A stretch of DNA of 8,849 nt, from NCBI GenBank assembly GCA_022013395.1, contig JAKLQL010000132.1, forward strand, positions 1 to 8,849, read 5' to 3'. Under the pieces are notes generated by a model. The model ran no database searches. It saw nothing but the letters and a program-made list of their open reading frames with translations, and was not told where the DNA came from. This stretch comes from Acetobacterium sp. (GTDB taxonomy: Bacteria; Bacillota; Clostridia; Eubacteriales; Eubacteriaceae). The translations under genes were made by a program, and so were the position numbers. Below are positions 1 through 6,740 of the stretch, one piece after another (positions within the stretch are counted from its first letter, which is position 1; the number at the start of each line of letters is the position of its first letter).

Positions 1-1207
1 AAAAGGTGGTGGCGGTCGTCGCGGATGTTCCGCCGAAAAAAATAAAGAAGGCAATCAGTAAAAAGTTGACCAAGATGGGCATCTCTCTAAAAAAGCTCTG
101 CATCCCCTGTAAATCTTCCGGGGGAATTTGAATGAACGAAAAACTGATCCAGATACACAATGGCGCAATAATGACCACACTGACATTATTAAAAAAATAA
201 ACCGGGGTCCGCAATAGGAGCCGTAAATCCATGGTAAATACGGCCATGGCTCCATGACTTTTTTTAATCAGGGCTTTGCTTCGCTCGTCACTGCTTAACT
301 GCTTACCTTTTTTCATGATTTTTCCGCTGACAATACTTTTAATATAAACCCGTTCACCGATTGCGACCATCAATGCGCAGGCCAAAAATGTAATTCCCAG
401 CAACGCAATCACCCAGACGAAAGACATCAGGGTGATTTTATTCAGGGCCCAAGCCATTAAAAAGCTGGTCGGCATAGCAAAGCCAATCATGTTTAGTAAA
501 CCCTCATTATTGGTTAGCAATGTATTCATGATGCGTTGAAAATCTGCCTCGTCGCCATTTCCCAATTGGCTGGTAAACCAGATCTGCACGCCAAAAATAA
601 CAGCAATGCCGATAAACACAAAAATAATCTGGAGCATGTCCTTTCGGCCTTTAAGGGAAGTTGATTGCATGATCAACATAATCAGCGCTGTCATCAATGA
701 AAGCGGCAACACCGGGATTGTGACAAAGACAAAAAAGGACAACAACACATAAAACAGTCCCATTCCCTGACCAACGCCATAAATAATCAAAATCGGCAGA
801 AAAATGAAGGCGGCAAAAATATATTCAAACACCAGAATGCTAAGAAATTTTGAAATGATCAGTTTTCTGGGACTGATCGGCAATGGAATGAGTTCTTCCA
901 TATTATCTGAGAAATAAAATTCCGAAAGAATATACATAACGCCAAAAACGATGATCAGCACCGTCGCCATAATATACCCGATGCTCAAGAATACCGAGGT
1001 CTGATTAATCATCGTCAGTCCAAAATAGGTGGCTGACATCAGCGAAACATACATAAAAAATGCCGGGATCAGCGCCACTGGTACAATAATCAGGGTAAAT
1101 AACTGTTTGTAATATTCTTTTTTGTTAAACTTGCGATTGTAGAAAAACAACGAAAATCCCAATGATTCGTTGATAAATAATTTGGTTAAACTAATGATCT
1201 CTTTCAT
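1..1207 (-). CDS. ABC exporter permease (ABC-2 type), 3' end beyond the left edge
   Basis: Large polytopic membrane subunit of an ABC exporter, partner of the ATPase just upstream. The frame is open from ATG 1207 to the window edge (402 codons) with no stop, so the C-terminus is missing; related two-gene-exporter permeases are often near 550 residues. Hydrophobic stretches at about residues 36-58, 75-95, 122-145, 150-180, 192-210, 262-285, 342-360 and 377-393 look like membrane segments. They are separated by a charged cytoplasmic loop (about 285-330, rich in K, R, S, D and E). The EELIPLPISPRKLIISK stretch (about 104-120) after the first segments resembles the cytosolic coupling loop of ABC-2 permeases. 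The start overlaps the ATPase stop as TAATG, and a GGAG lies 11 nt upstream, so the pair is probably translationally coupled. Substrate unknown. Fold and role are confident; the subfamily (putative ABC_tran_2 type) is an inference. Confidence 0.85.
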   Translation of the reverse strand, partial: MKEIISLTKLFINESLGFSLFFYNRKFNKKEYYKQLFTLIIVPVALIPAFFMYVSLMSATYFGLTMINQTSVFLSIGYIMATVLIIVFGVMYILSEFYFSDNMEELIPLPISPRKLIISKFLSILVFEYIFAAFIFLPILIIYGVGQGMGLFYVLLSFFVFVTIPVLPLSLMTALIMLIMQSTSLKGRKDMLQIIFVFIGIAVIFGVQIWFTSQLGNGDEADFQRIMNTLLTNNEGLLNMIGFAMPTSFLMAWALNKITLMSFVWVIALLGITFLACALMVAIGERVYIKSIVSGKIMKKGKQLSSDERSKALIKKSHGAMAVFTMDLRLLLRTPVYFFNNVSVVIIAPLCIWISFSFIQIPPEDLQGMQSFFREMPILVNFLLIAFFIFFGGTSATTATTF

Positions 1208-1929
1208 TATTCGGTCAACTCCAGGAAAATATTCTCCAATGATTCCTGGCTCCCGGCTTTTTCTCGAATTTCGGCCATCGTTCCCACTTCAATGATCTTG
1301 CCCTTTTTAATGATGGCAATCCGGTCGCAGATTTTTTCAGCCACATCCAGAACATGGGTCGAAAAGAAAACCGACCGCCCTCGATCGCAATGATCCCGCA
1401 TGATCTTTTTCAGCTCAAAGGATGCCTTGGGGTCCAGTCCAACCATCGGTTCATCCAGGATAAATACCTGAGGATCATGAATGAGTGCCCCTACTAATGC
1501 CAGTTTTTGCTTCATCCCATGAGAAAAAGATCCGATCGGATCGTTGACAGCATCTTTAATTTCAAAGAGATCCAGATATTTCTCGATCCGTTCCTGTCTT
1601 GCAGCGGTCGGAACCTGATAGACGTCGGCCATAAATTTCAGATATTCGAGGCCCTTTATTTTTTCAAACAGTTCCGGGCTGTCCGGCACATAGCTAAACT
1701 GTTTTTTTGCTTCCAGGATATTTTCCTGATTGTCGACGCCATTGATTATAATTTTTCCGCTATTAGGCGCTAAAAGGCTGACAATCATTTTAATGGTGGT
1801 TGTTTTTCCGGCACCATTTGGCCCCACAAACCCAAATATTTCACCAGCATTTACCTCAAAGCTGACATCATCCACAGCTTTTTCATTTTTATTTCCATAG
1901 GTTTTTGAGACCTGTTCAAGTTTTAGCAT
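1207..1929 (-). CDS. ABC exporter ATP-binding protein
   Basis: A 240-residue nucleotide-binding subunit that would hydrolyse ATP on the cytoplasmic face to drive the permease encoded next. Visible motifs in order: Walker A GPNGAGKT (36-43), Q-loop region YVPDSP (80-85) with Asp where most ABC ATPases have Gln, signature SHGMK (136-140), Walker B VFILDEP with the catalytic Glu at 160, D-loop GLDP (164-167) and the H-loop His 192. Length and motif style match the CcmA/DrrA/BcrA group of exporter ATPases. The ATG has AAAGGAG (1936-1942) six bases upstream. It is the first gene of a two-gene unit, and its TAA overlaps the ATG of the permease. The substrate cannot be read from sequence; lipids, peptides and antibiotics are all possible for this group. 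Confidence 0.95.
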   Translation of the reverse strand: MLKLEQVSKTYGNKNEKAVDDVSFEVNAGEIFGFVGPNGAGKTTTIKMIVSLLAPNSGKIIINGVDNQENILEAKKQFSYVPDSPELFEKIKGLEYLKFMADVYQVPTAARQERIEKYLDLFEIKDAVNDPIGSFSHGMKQKLALVGALIHDPQVFILDEPMVGLDPKASFELKKIMRDHCDRGRSVFFSTHVLDVAEKICDRIAIIKKGKIIEVGTMAEIREKAGSQESLENIFLELTE

Positions 1930-1960
1930 GTGATGCTCCTTTTTCTTCTGAATTTAGTTT

Positions 1961-1969
1961 ATTTTAACA
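1961..1969 (-). promoter_or_regulatory. Possible extended -10 promoter for the first ABC operon
   Basis: On the minus strand the bases read TGTTAAAAT, an extended -10 element (TGn plus TAAAAT). It would start transcription roughly 25 nt upstream of the ATPase start, just before its Shine-Dalgarno site. No good -35 hexamer lies 16-18 bases upstream, so this rests on the -10 alone. Confidence 0.35.
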
Positions 1970-2023
1970 CAATCACCGTCTGATGGGATGATAAAATTTA
2001 ATATTGTTTTTAGAAATATGGCA

Positions 2024-2029
2024 TACAAT
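2024..2029 (+). promoter_or_regulatory. Possible -10 element for the siroheme/4Fe-4S protein gene
   Basis: TACAAT matches the -10 consensus at five of six positions and points toward the plus-strand gene. The -35 is poor: TTGTTT (2004-2009) leaves only a 14-base spacer, while a 17-base spacer lands on ATATTG. If used, it would give a leader of about 120 nt before GTG 2158. Confidence 0.25.
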
Positions 2030-2142
2030 AGAGGAAACAAACCGTTAGGTGTTTCGTAAAACGTAACTGGTCAATGATGATGAGGTAGAACTGCACATCC
2101 ATGACCACTTATTTTTTTGGAATCACCTCATACCTTTATATG

Positions 2143-2150
2143 AAAGCAGG
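2143..2150 (+). promoter_or_regulatory. Ribosome-binding site that decides the start at GTG 2158
   Basis: AAAGCAGG differs from the ideal AAAGGAGG at one base and sits seven bases before GTG 2158. The in-frame ATG at 2101 has only GAGG 15 bases upstream, which is too far, and ATG 2140 has none. Confidence 0.55.
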
Positions 2151-2157
2151 TAACCGC

Positions 2158-3021
2158 GTGATCACACAAAATGAAATTGCAGCATTGAAAGCTCAAGGGA
2201 TCTTAGCCCAGCAGCAGGAGGGTTATTTTTCCATTCGGGTTTTAAGCCGGGCCGGAAATTTCACTTCAACAGAAATCCAGACCCTGGCGGTCATCGCCGA
2301 GAAGTATGGCCGGGGTTATCTGGGCGAAACCACTCGATTAGCCATTGAAATTCCCTGGATCGCTCTGGAAGACATTGAATCGGTCAAAGCTGCCCTCACC
2401 GCCGGCGGATTGGTTCATGGTGGTACCGGCAAAAAAGTCCGCCCCCTGGTAGCCTGTAAAGGCACCGTTTGCCAACATGGTCTTTATGATACCCAAAAGC
2501 TGTGTGGCGACTGTCATGATCAGTTTTTTGGTCAGGATCTCCATGCCAAAACTAAAATTACCTTTGTCGGTTGCCCCAACAACTGTGCCAAGGCCAATAC
2601 GAATGATATCGGTCTGGTGGGACAGGCGTATATTCAATTTGACTGGGATGCCTGCGTTAACTGCGGCAAATGCACCAAAGTCTGTCGCGCCCAATCACTT
2701 ACCATGCTAAATGAAAATTTAGTTTGGGATGAACGGAAATGTCTCAATTGTGGCAAATGTGCTCAGGTTTGTCCTACCGGTGCCATCGCTGAAGAGGTGC
2801 GCGGAATTGCTGTCTATCTGGGTGGTCGGATGGGCCGGGGCTACCGTTTCGGGGATCGCTTAACCGATTTGTATGCTGTTGCTGAAGTCCCTAACCTGAT
2901 TGAAAAAATACTTGAAACCTATCTGGAATTGGGCCGAGATGGCGAGCGAATCTGTGCCGTTCTTGATCGAATTGGGATTAATGCTTTTGAAGAGGCTTTA
3001 CTGGAACGGTTAGAAAGCTAA
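2158..3021 (+). CDS. Siroheme sulfite/nitrite reductase-like protein with two extra 4Fe-4S clusters
   Basis: Predicted cytoplasmic redox protein. The N-terminal half resembles the ferredoxin-like half-domain of sulfite/nitrite reductases (YGRGYLGETTRLAIEIPWI). It is followed by the siroheme-[4Fe-4S] cysteines CKGTVC (C-x4-C) and GCPNNC (C-x3-C), and a QFFG/NDIGLVGQ context typical of stand-alone clostridial members. Next come two bacterial ferredoxin motifs, CVNCGKCTKVCR (Arg replaces the usual Pro after the last Cys) and CLNCGKCAQVCP. The C-terminal tail, with GGRMGRGYRFGDRL, is also family-like. I place the start at GTG 2158 (287 residues) because of its ribosome-binding site; the same frame is open from ATG 2101 (306 residues), whose extra N-terminus looks like untranslated leader. 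It resembles AsrC (anaerobic sulfite reductase subunit C), but no asrA or asrB is nearby, so the physiological substrate and electron donor are unknown. It is flanked by unrelated ABC exporters and ends in its own terminator. Confidence 0.85.
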   Translation: MITQNEIAALKAQGILAQQQEGYFSIRVLSRAGNFTSTEIQTLAVIAEKYGRGYLGETTRLAIEIPWIALEDIESVKAALTAGGLVHGGTGKKVRPLVACKGTVCQHGLYDTQKLCGDCHDQFFGQDLHAKTKITFVGCPNNCAKANTNDIGLVGQAYIQFDWDACVNCGKCTKVCRAQSLTMLNENLVWDERKCLNCGKCAQVCPTGAIAEEVRGIAVYLGGRMGRGYRFGDRLTDLYAVAEVPNLIEKILETYLELGRDGERICAVLDRIGINAFEEALLERLES

Positions 3022-3036
3022 CTTAATGATTGATCG

Positions 3037-3075
3037 CAAAAGGGATCCGAGTAGCTACTCAGATCCCTTTTGTTT
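3037..3075 (+). terminator. Rho-independent terminator between convergent genes
   Basis: CAAAAGGGATC (3037-3047) pairs perfectly with GATCCCTTTTG (3062-3072). The intervening bases contain a second self-complementary block, GAGTAGCTACTC (3049-3060). A T-rich tail (TTTATTTT) follows on the plus strand. It lies between the stop at 3021 and the converging stop at 3089; the minus-strand reading also ends in four U within the stem, so it may work weakly both ways. Confidence 0.85.
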
Positions 3076-3088
3076 ATTTTAAATTCTT

Positions 3089-3709
3089 TTAAAATTCTTT
3101 TTTTTCGTAAATTCTCAATGAGATTATAAATGAAACGATTAATCCGACAATTGTCAGACCAACTAACAAAATCAGGTAGATCCAGGGGTTCGCGGTGTTT
3201 GGCAAAGGGACATTCAGTTGTTCAACCAGCAAAATTAAAGCAGTGGGAATCAGGGCACAGAGAATCAACATCAAACGGGCTTTTTCGGTGCCGAACTTGT
3301 AAATCAGGGGAATGATGACACTCCCAAAAATAAAAGCGATCAGAAAGATCACCCCAGTGATGGCTAATATTTCCAGGTCAAAGCTTCGTCTCATGATTAT
3401 GGTTCCAAGTATTCCCACTACTAAAGCTAATATCGCTCCCAACACATTTAAAATTGCCATGATCAGATATTTGCTGGTCACAATTTCTTTTCGGGTCACT
3501 GGCATCGTCAATGCATAGGTATCCCACTTGGCCAGATCATCATAACTGATGGTAGTCACCACCATCATGGCAAACATCATAATAATGATTCCAAAAACAA
3601 AACTATTTCCCTGAGGAATAAAGACGCAGGCAAAAAAGATGATCATGATTCCCAGGGTTTTGAATGTACTTTTCAGATTTAGTAAATCTTTTAAAATGAG
3701 ACCTTTCAT
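3089..3709 (-). CDS. ABC-2 permease of the GntR-regulated exporter
   Basis: A 206-residue membrane protein with about six hydrophobic segments (roughly residues 17-33, 35-53, 84-106, 113-133, 140-158 and 172-196). The segment YDDLAKWDTYALTMPVTRKE (56-75) is characteristic of the small ABC-2 permeases (ABC2_membrane_5 type) that pair with YtrB-like ATPases. The start overlaps the stop of the ATPase as TAATG and has AAAGGAG (3717-3723) seven bases upstream, so the two are translationally coupled and probably make a stoichiometric complex in the cytoplasmic membrane. It is the last gene of the three-gene operon and ends close to the convergent terminator. By analogy with the B. subtilis ytr operon, a role in the envelope or antibiotic-stress response is possible but not shown by the sequence. 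Confidence 0.88.
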   Translation of the reverse strand: MKGLILKDLLNLKSTFKTLGIMIIFFACVFIPQGNSFVFGIIIMMFAMMVVTTISYDDLAKWDTYALTMPVTRKEIVTSKYLIMAILNVLGAILALVVGILGTIIMRRSFDLEILAITGVIFLIAFIFGSVIIPLIYKFGTEKARLMLILCALIPTALILLVEQLNVPLPNTANPWIYLILLVGLTIVGLIVSFIISLRIYEKKEF

Positions 3710-4566
3710 TATTTTTCTCCTTTGATGTAAAACAACATGATTTCTTCAATGGTTACACCATCAACCACTGCATCCGGAAATTTCTTCTTAATCGCTTCCT
3801 TATCTTTGACCAGCACTTCAAAACCAAAATGATTTCTTCGATAACGAATGCACTCATTTTGATCAAGCTTTCTAAAATCCTCTTCGCCACATTTGAGTAT
3901 TCCCCTCGTTGAAAGGAGAGTCTCTTTTTCTTCATCCAGCAGAATTTCGCCCTGATGAATAAAAACAATATAGTCAGCGATTTTATCCAGATCACTCGTA
4001 ATATGGGACGATATCAGAATGGCATGTTCTTCATCCTGGATAAATTCCATAAAAACATCTAAAATTTCTTCGCGAACGATGGGATCCAGTCCACTGGTGG
4101 CTTCATCTAAGATCAGTATCTTAGGTTCATGGGATAAGGCCACGGCAATTTGCAGTTTCATTTTCATGCCCCGGGAATATTCTTTAATGATCTGATTCTC
4201 AGGCAGCTTGAATTTTTTGAGAAATTGCTGATAAACCGACTCATTCCATTTTTTATAAATACTGGCCATCATCCGGGATATGTCACCGGTTTTTAAGTTG
4301 TCATGGAAATTGCAGCCATCCAGAACAGCACCAACCGATTCTTTGATCGCTTTCTCTTCTTTACCCGTATCCATCCCCAGCATCTGAATGGTTCCGCTAT
4401 CATGCTTAATCAGATTAAGCATAGCTTTAATGGTTGTTGTTTTCCCGGCTCCGTTTTCACCGATAAATCCCACAATACACCCTTTTGGCACATTAAAACT
4501 GACGTCCTTTAAGTTAAAATCACTATAGTTCTTGCTTAAGTTTTTAATTTCGATGGCGTTAATCAT
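3709..4566 (-). CDS. ABC exporter ATPase, YtrB-like
   Basis: A 285-residue ABC ATPase that would energise the small permease encoded next. Motifs: Walker A GENGAGKT (36-43), Q-loop region VLDGCNFHDN (81-90) with Asp in place of Gln, signature SRGMK (131-135), Walker B LILDEA with the catalytic Glu at 155, D-loop SGLDP (158-162) and H-loop SSH with His 188. The extra 60-70 residues after the catalytic core, ending VTIEEIMLFYIKGE, are typical of YtrB-like members and longer than the other ATPase in this window. The ATG lies one base after the regulator's TAA, with GGGAG (4573-4577) six bases upstream inside the regulator's 3' end. Operon order is regulator, ATPase, permease. The transported substrate is not predictable. 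Confidence 0.93.
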   Translation of the reverse strand: MINAIEIKNLSKNYSDFNLKDVSFNVPKGCIVGFIGENGAGKTTTIKAMLNLIKHDSGTIQMLGMDTGKEEKAIKESVGAVLDGCNFHDNLKTGDISRMMASIYKKWNESVYQQFLKKFKLPENQIIKEYSRGMKMKLQIAVALSHEPKILILDEATSGLDPIVREEILDVFMEFIQDEEHAILISSHITSDLDKIADYIVFIHQGEILLDEEKETLLSTRGILKCGEEDFRKLDQNECIRYRRNHFGFEVLVKDKEAIKKKFPDAVVDGVTIEEIMLFYIKGEK

Positions 4567-4567
4567 T

Positions 4568-4942
4568 TTATTCTCCCTTATACAATAGTTCCAACAACTC
4601 TATTAATTCATCCCAGGAAATATCACTGCTTTTGGCAATATCCACGGCTTTTTGCAAAAGATCTTCGGTCAGCCGTAATTGCTCTTCTCTGATAAAAGAC
4701 AGATTCTGGCTGGCCACAAAACTCCCTTTACCAGTGACGGTTTCAATAAATCCATCACGTTCCAGATCTGAATAGGCCCGCTTGGTGGTAATCACGCTGA
4801 TACGCAGTTCCTTAGCTAAAAAGCGCATGCTGGGCAAGGCCTCTCCGGTGCTTAGCTCGCCGCTGATAATCATTTTTTTGATTTGATTTGATATCTGTTC
4901 ATAAATGGGTTTGTCACTTGAATTACTAATGACGATATTCAA
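4568..4942 (-). CDS. GntR-family repressor, YtrA subfamily
   Basis: A 124-residue one-component regulator. The N-terminal winged helix-turn-helix is classic GntR: DKPIYEQISNQIKKMIISGE, then GEALPSMRFLAKELRISVIT and RAYSDLERDGFIETVTGKGS. It is followed by only about 45 residues that form a short helical dimerisation region, the hallmark of the YtrA subfamily rather than FadR or HutC types. I choose TTG 4942 because AGAGGTGA (4947-4954) precedes it at ideal spacing and the product then begins MNIVISNSSDKPIYEQ, the usual YtrA-type N-terminus. An in-frame ATG at 4960 would add six residues, but it has no ribosome-binding site and its T lies inside the operator palindrome. It probably represses its own operon through the palindrome at 4959-5001 and releases it on an unknown signal. 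Confidence 0.92.
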   Translation of the reverse strand: MNIVISNSSDKPIYEQISNQIKKMIISGELSTGEALPSMRFLAKELRISVITTKRAYSDLERDGFIETVTGKGSFVASQNLSFIREEQLRLTEDLLQKAVDIAKSSDISWDELIELLELLYKGE

Positions 4943-4946
4943 TGGA

Positions 4947-4954
4947 TCACCTCT
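4947..4954 (-). promoter_or_regulatory. Ribosome-binding site that decides the TTG start of the GntR repressor
   Basis: The minus strand reads AGAGGTGA, with its GAGG core seven bases before TTG 4942. Nothing comparable precedes ATG 4960. Confidence 0.7.
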
Positions 4955-4958
4955 GTTC

Positions 4959-5001
4959 ATTTGGCATAGTGTATATATACTATATATACACTATGCCAAA
5001 T
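4959..5001. promoter_or_regulatory. Perfect 43-bp palindromic operator, YtrA type
   Basis: Two 21-base arms (4959-4979 and 4981-5001) are exact inverted complements around a single central base (C4980). The core contains AGTGTA (4968-4973), 13 bases, then TACACT (4987-4992). This AGTGTA-N13-TACACT arrangement is the one described for YtrA-type GntR repressors. It sits directly before the YtrA-like gene and overlaps the proposed -10, so occupancy should block transcription. Confidence 0.85.
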
Positions 5002-5018
5002 TTTCATGATCTTGTCAA
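4990..5018 (-). promoter_or_regulatory. Promoter of the GntR-ABC operon
   Basis: On the minus strand a perfect -35 TTGACA (5018-5013) is followed, after 17 bases, by CATAGT (4995-4990) preceded by TGG, that is, an extended -10. The -10 lies within the right arm of the palindrome, so the promoter and the operator overlap. Transcription would start near 4983. Confidence 0.65.
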
Positions 5019-5028
5019 GTTATTTTGC

Positions 5029-5092
5029 AAAAAACAAGGCCGATTATTGATAAATGCATATCAAAAGCATGCATTTATCAATAATCGACCTT
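5029..5092 (-). terminator. Long hairpin terminator after the MATE gene
   Basis: Arms 5041-5059 and 5069-5087 are a perfect 19-bp inverted repeat with a 9-base loop. They are extended by AAGG (5036-5039) pairing with CCTT (5089-5092) across one mismatch. On the minus strand the stem is followed by CCTTGTTTTTTGC, giving the U-tract of an intrinsic terminator. It would insulate the GntR operon promoter from pump transcription. Confidence 0.8.
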
Positions 5093-5130
5093 AGACCAGA
5101 GATAATTTTATTTTTTCAACTCATCGTTTT

Positions 5131-6552
5131 TTATGCATTTTGTAAAATATTTTCGCTGATGCCTTCTTTAATTGGCTTTTTATGGAATATTTTATTCCAT
5201 TGGGTGGTCAGTAGTATCGCAGCCAGAATAAAGGCCAGTAAATCTGACACCGGTCCTGCCCAAAGTACCCCTTCAACGCCCATAAACATCGGCAATATCA
5301 GTGTTGCGGGAATAAAAATGATAATCTGTCGGGACATCGATAAGATGGTTGCCTCAACCGGTTTACCAATTGCCTGAAAAAAGATCCCGGTACACATTTG
5401 GAAAGCACTGAAAATAGAAAATAACAGAAAAACCCGGAAACACATAATCGCAAAGGTTGTGTACAGTTCGGATTCTGTTCCAAAAATATCCACCAGTGCT
5501 TTGGGAAAGAATTGGAAAACAATGGTTGCCGCCACCATACAAATCGTCGCTGCGATAATGGTGATCTTGAATGTTTTCTTCGTCCGTTCCATATTTCCAG
5601 CCCCGTAATTGTATCCGAGAATCGGCTGAGCACCGGTTGCGATCCCTAAAACGATAGCCATACTCAATTGGCTGACCTTCATTGTGATGCCCATGGTTGT
5701 CAGGGGGATGTCGGCTCCATAAACTGACATGGCGCCATATTTGACCAGTACATTGTTACTAACGGCAATCACAACAACAATGGCAATCTGGGTAATAAAA
5801 CTTGAGACGCCCAGACTGCATACCTTTGTAATCACGCCAGCTTTTAATTTTAGGTAGTTTCGCTTTATGTCAATGCTTTTAAATTTTCTGATGTAAAGCA
5901 AATACATGCCACAGTTCAACGCCTGGCCAATAATCGTCGCCAGCGCTGAACCCTGAACGCCCCAATGAAAGACAAAAATAAAAATGGGATTTAAGATTAC
6001 ATTGGTGATACATCCTAAAATCATTCCCATCATCGAATATTTTGGGTTTCCGTCAGCTCGAATCACTCCACTTAGAGCGATGCTGATCACTGAAAAAGGA
6101 AAACCGATAATAATGATCCGTCCATAATCCAGAGCGTATGGCAGAATATTTTCGGTTGCGCCTAACAGTAGGCAAAGAGGTTCCAGAAACACCATGCAGA
6201 TGATGGCAAACCCGATACCCAATAGAATAGCGAGGGTCACCACATTACCAACGCCCTTTGCTGCCGCCTTTTTATCGCCCTTACCCAGTTGCAGAGCCAT
6301 GTACGCTGCACCGCCGTCACCAATTAGCAACGCCAATGCGATTACTAGAATGGTAATTGGTAAAACCACATTGGTGGCACCGTTTCCCAGAAAACCAACC
6401 CCTCGGCCAATAAAGATCTGGTCGACAATGTTGTAAAGGGCATTGACGACCATCGCAATGATGCTGGGTACTGCAAACTTGACCATTAGTTTCCCGATCG
6501 GATCTGTTCCGAGCGTGTTTTCTTTAGTCTCGATTGTTGCTGTATTGTTCAT
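5131..6552 (-). CDS. MATE-family multidrug efflux pump, MepA-like
   Basis: A cation-coupled multidrug antiporter of the cytoplasmic membrane, 473 residues with about 12 hydrophobic segments arranged as two related halves. The N-terminus (LGTDPIGKLMVKFAVPSII, then NALYNIVDQIFIG at about 37-49) and the second-half motif GIATGAQPILGYNYGAGN closely follow the MepA-like branch of the family. Two starts are in frame: TTG 6558 and ATG 6552. AGGAGG (6563-6568) is 4 bases from the TTG and 10 from the ATG; I prefer the ATG. The MerR-type regulator is transcribed divergently from 6787, and the pump promoter has the geometry expected for MerR activation, so induction by pump substrates is likely. Expected substrates are lipophilic cations or dyes, by family analogy only. 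Confidence 0.93.
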   Translation of the reverse strand: MNNTATIETKENTLGTDPIGKLMVKFAVPSIIAMVVNALYNIVDQIFIGRGVGFLGNGATNVVLPITILVIALALLIGDGGAAYMALQLGKGDKKAAAKGVGNVVTLAILLGIGFAIICMVFLEPLCLLLGATENILPYALDYGRIIIIGFPFSVISIALSGVIRADGNPKYSMMGMILGCITNVILNPIFIFVFHWGVQGSALATIIGQALNCGMYLLYIRKFKSIDIKRNYLKLKAGVITKVCSLGVSSFITQIAIVVVIAVSNNVLVKYGAMSVYGADIPLTTMGITMKVSQLSMAIVLGIATGAQPILGYNYGAGNMERTKKTFKITIIAATICMVAATIVFQFFPKALVDIFGTESELYTTFAIMCFRVFLLFSIFSAFQMCTGIFFQAIGKPVEATILSMSRQIIIFIPATLILPMFMGVEGVLWAGPVSDLLAFILAAILLTTQWNKIFHKKPIKEGISENILQNA

Positions 6553-6562
6553 GTTCAAATTT

Positions 6563-6568
6563 CCTCCT
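6563..6568 (-). promoter_or_regulatory. Shine-Dalgarno site of the MATE gene
   Basis: A perfect AGGAGG on the minus strand. It is the only strong site near the start and leaves TTG 6558 or ATG 6552 as the candidate initiation codons. Confidence 0.75.
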
Positions 6569-6604
6569 AAAAACTAGCTTTTATAATCATTACCTTAGCT
6601 TTAG

Positions 6605-6632
6605 AATTTCAAAGTCTTAAAATTCCAAAGTC
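6605..6632. repeat. Short tandem direct repeat in the MATE leader
   Basis: AATTTCAAAGTC (6605-6616) recurs as AATTCCAAAGTC (6621-6632), with one mismatch at a 16-base period. It lies in the untranslated leader between the predicted pump transcription start and its start codon. Its function, if any, is unknown. Confidence 0.5.
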
Positions 6633-6711
6633 GTCTCCAAATCACCGATAAATGACGCCTTACTGATTTCCGATTTTCAGTATCTGGTTTTGCTTGAATC
6701 GATTGTTTTGA

Positions 6712-6740
6712 TAGACGTTTTTTACTCTCCCTGATATACT
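6712..6740 (+). promoter_or_regulatory. Promoter of the MerR-family regulator gene
   Basis: TAGACG (6712-6717, four of six to the -35 consensus), a 17-base spacer, and TATACT (6735-6740) preceded by TGA, giving an extended -10. Transcription would start near 6747, inside the regulator's own operator, which predicts autorepression. The -10 overlaps the -10 of the opposing pump promoter. Confidence 0.6.

Noticed and set aside
55..255. Open minus-strand frame of 66 codons
   Set aside because: It overlaps the ABC permease in another frame; the permease frame is open over the full 1,207 bases and gives a convincing membrane protein.
2042..2070. Imperfect inverted repeat (GTTA...TAAC) in the leader before the siroheme protein
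   Set aside because: Several mismatches break the stem and no regulator for this gene is nearby; not strong enough to call an operator or riboswitch.
2338..2694. Open minus-strand frame of 118 codons opposite the siroheme protein
   Set aside because: It is antisense to the cysteine-rich coding sequence, has no family-like motifs, and its length follows from the sense codon use.
2158..3021. Assigning the redox protein as AsrC
   Set aside because: Domain content is similar, but the partner genes asrA and asrB are absent and the siroheme cysteine spacing differs, so a symbol would overstate the evidence.
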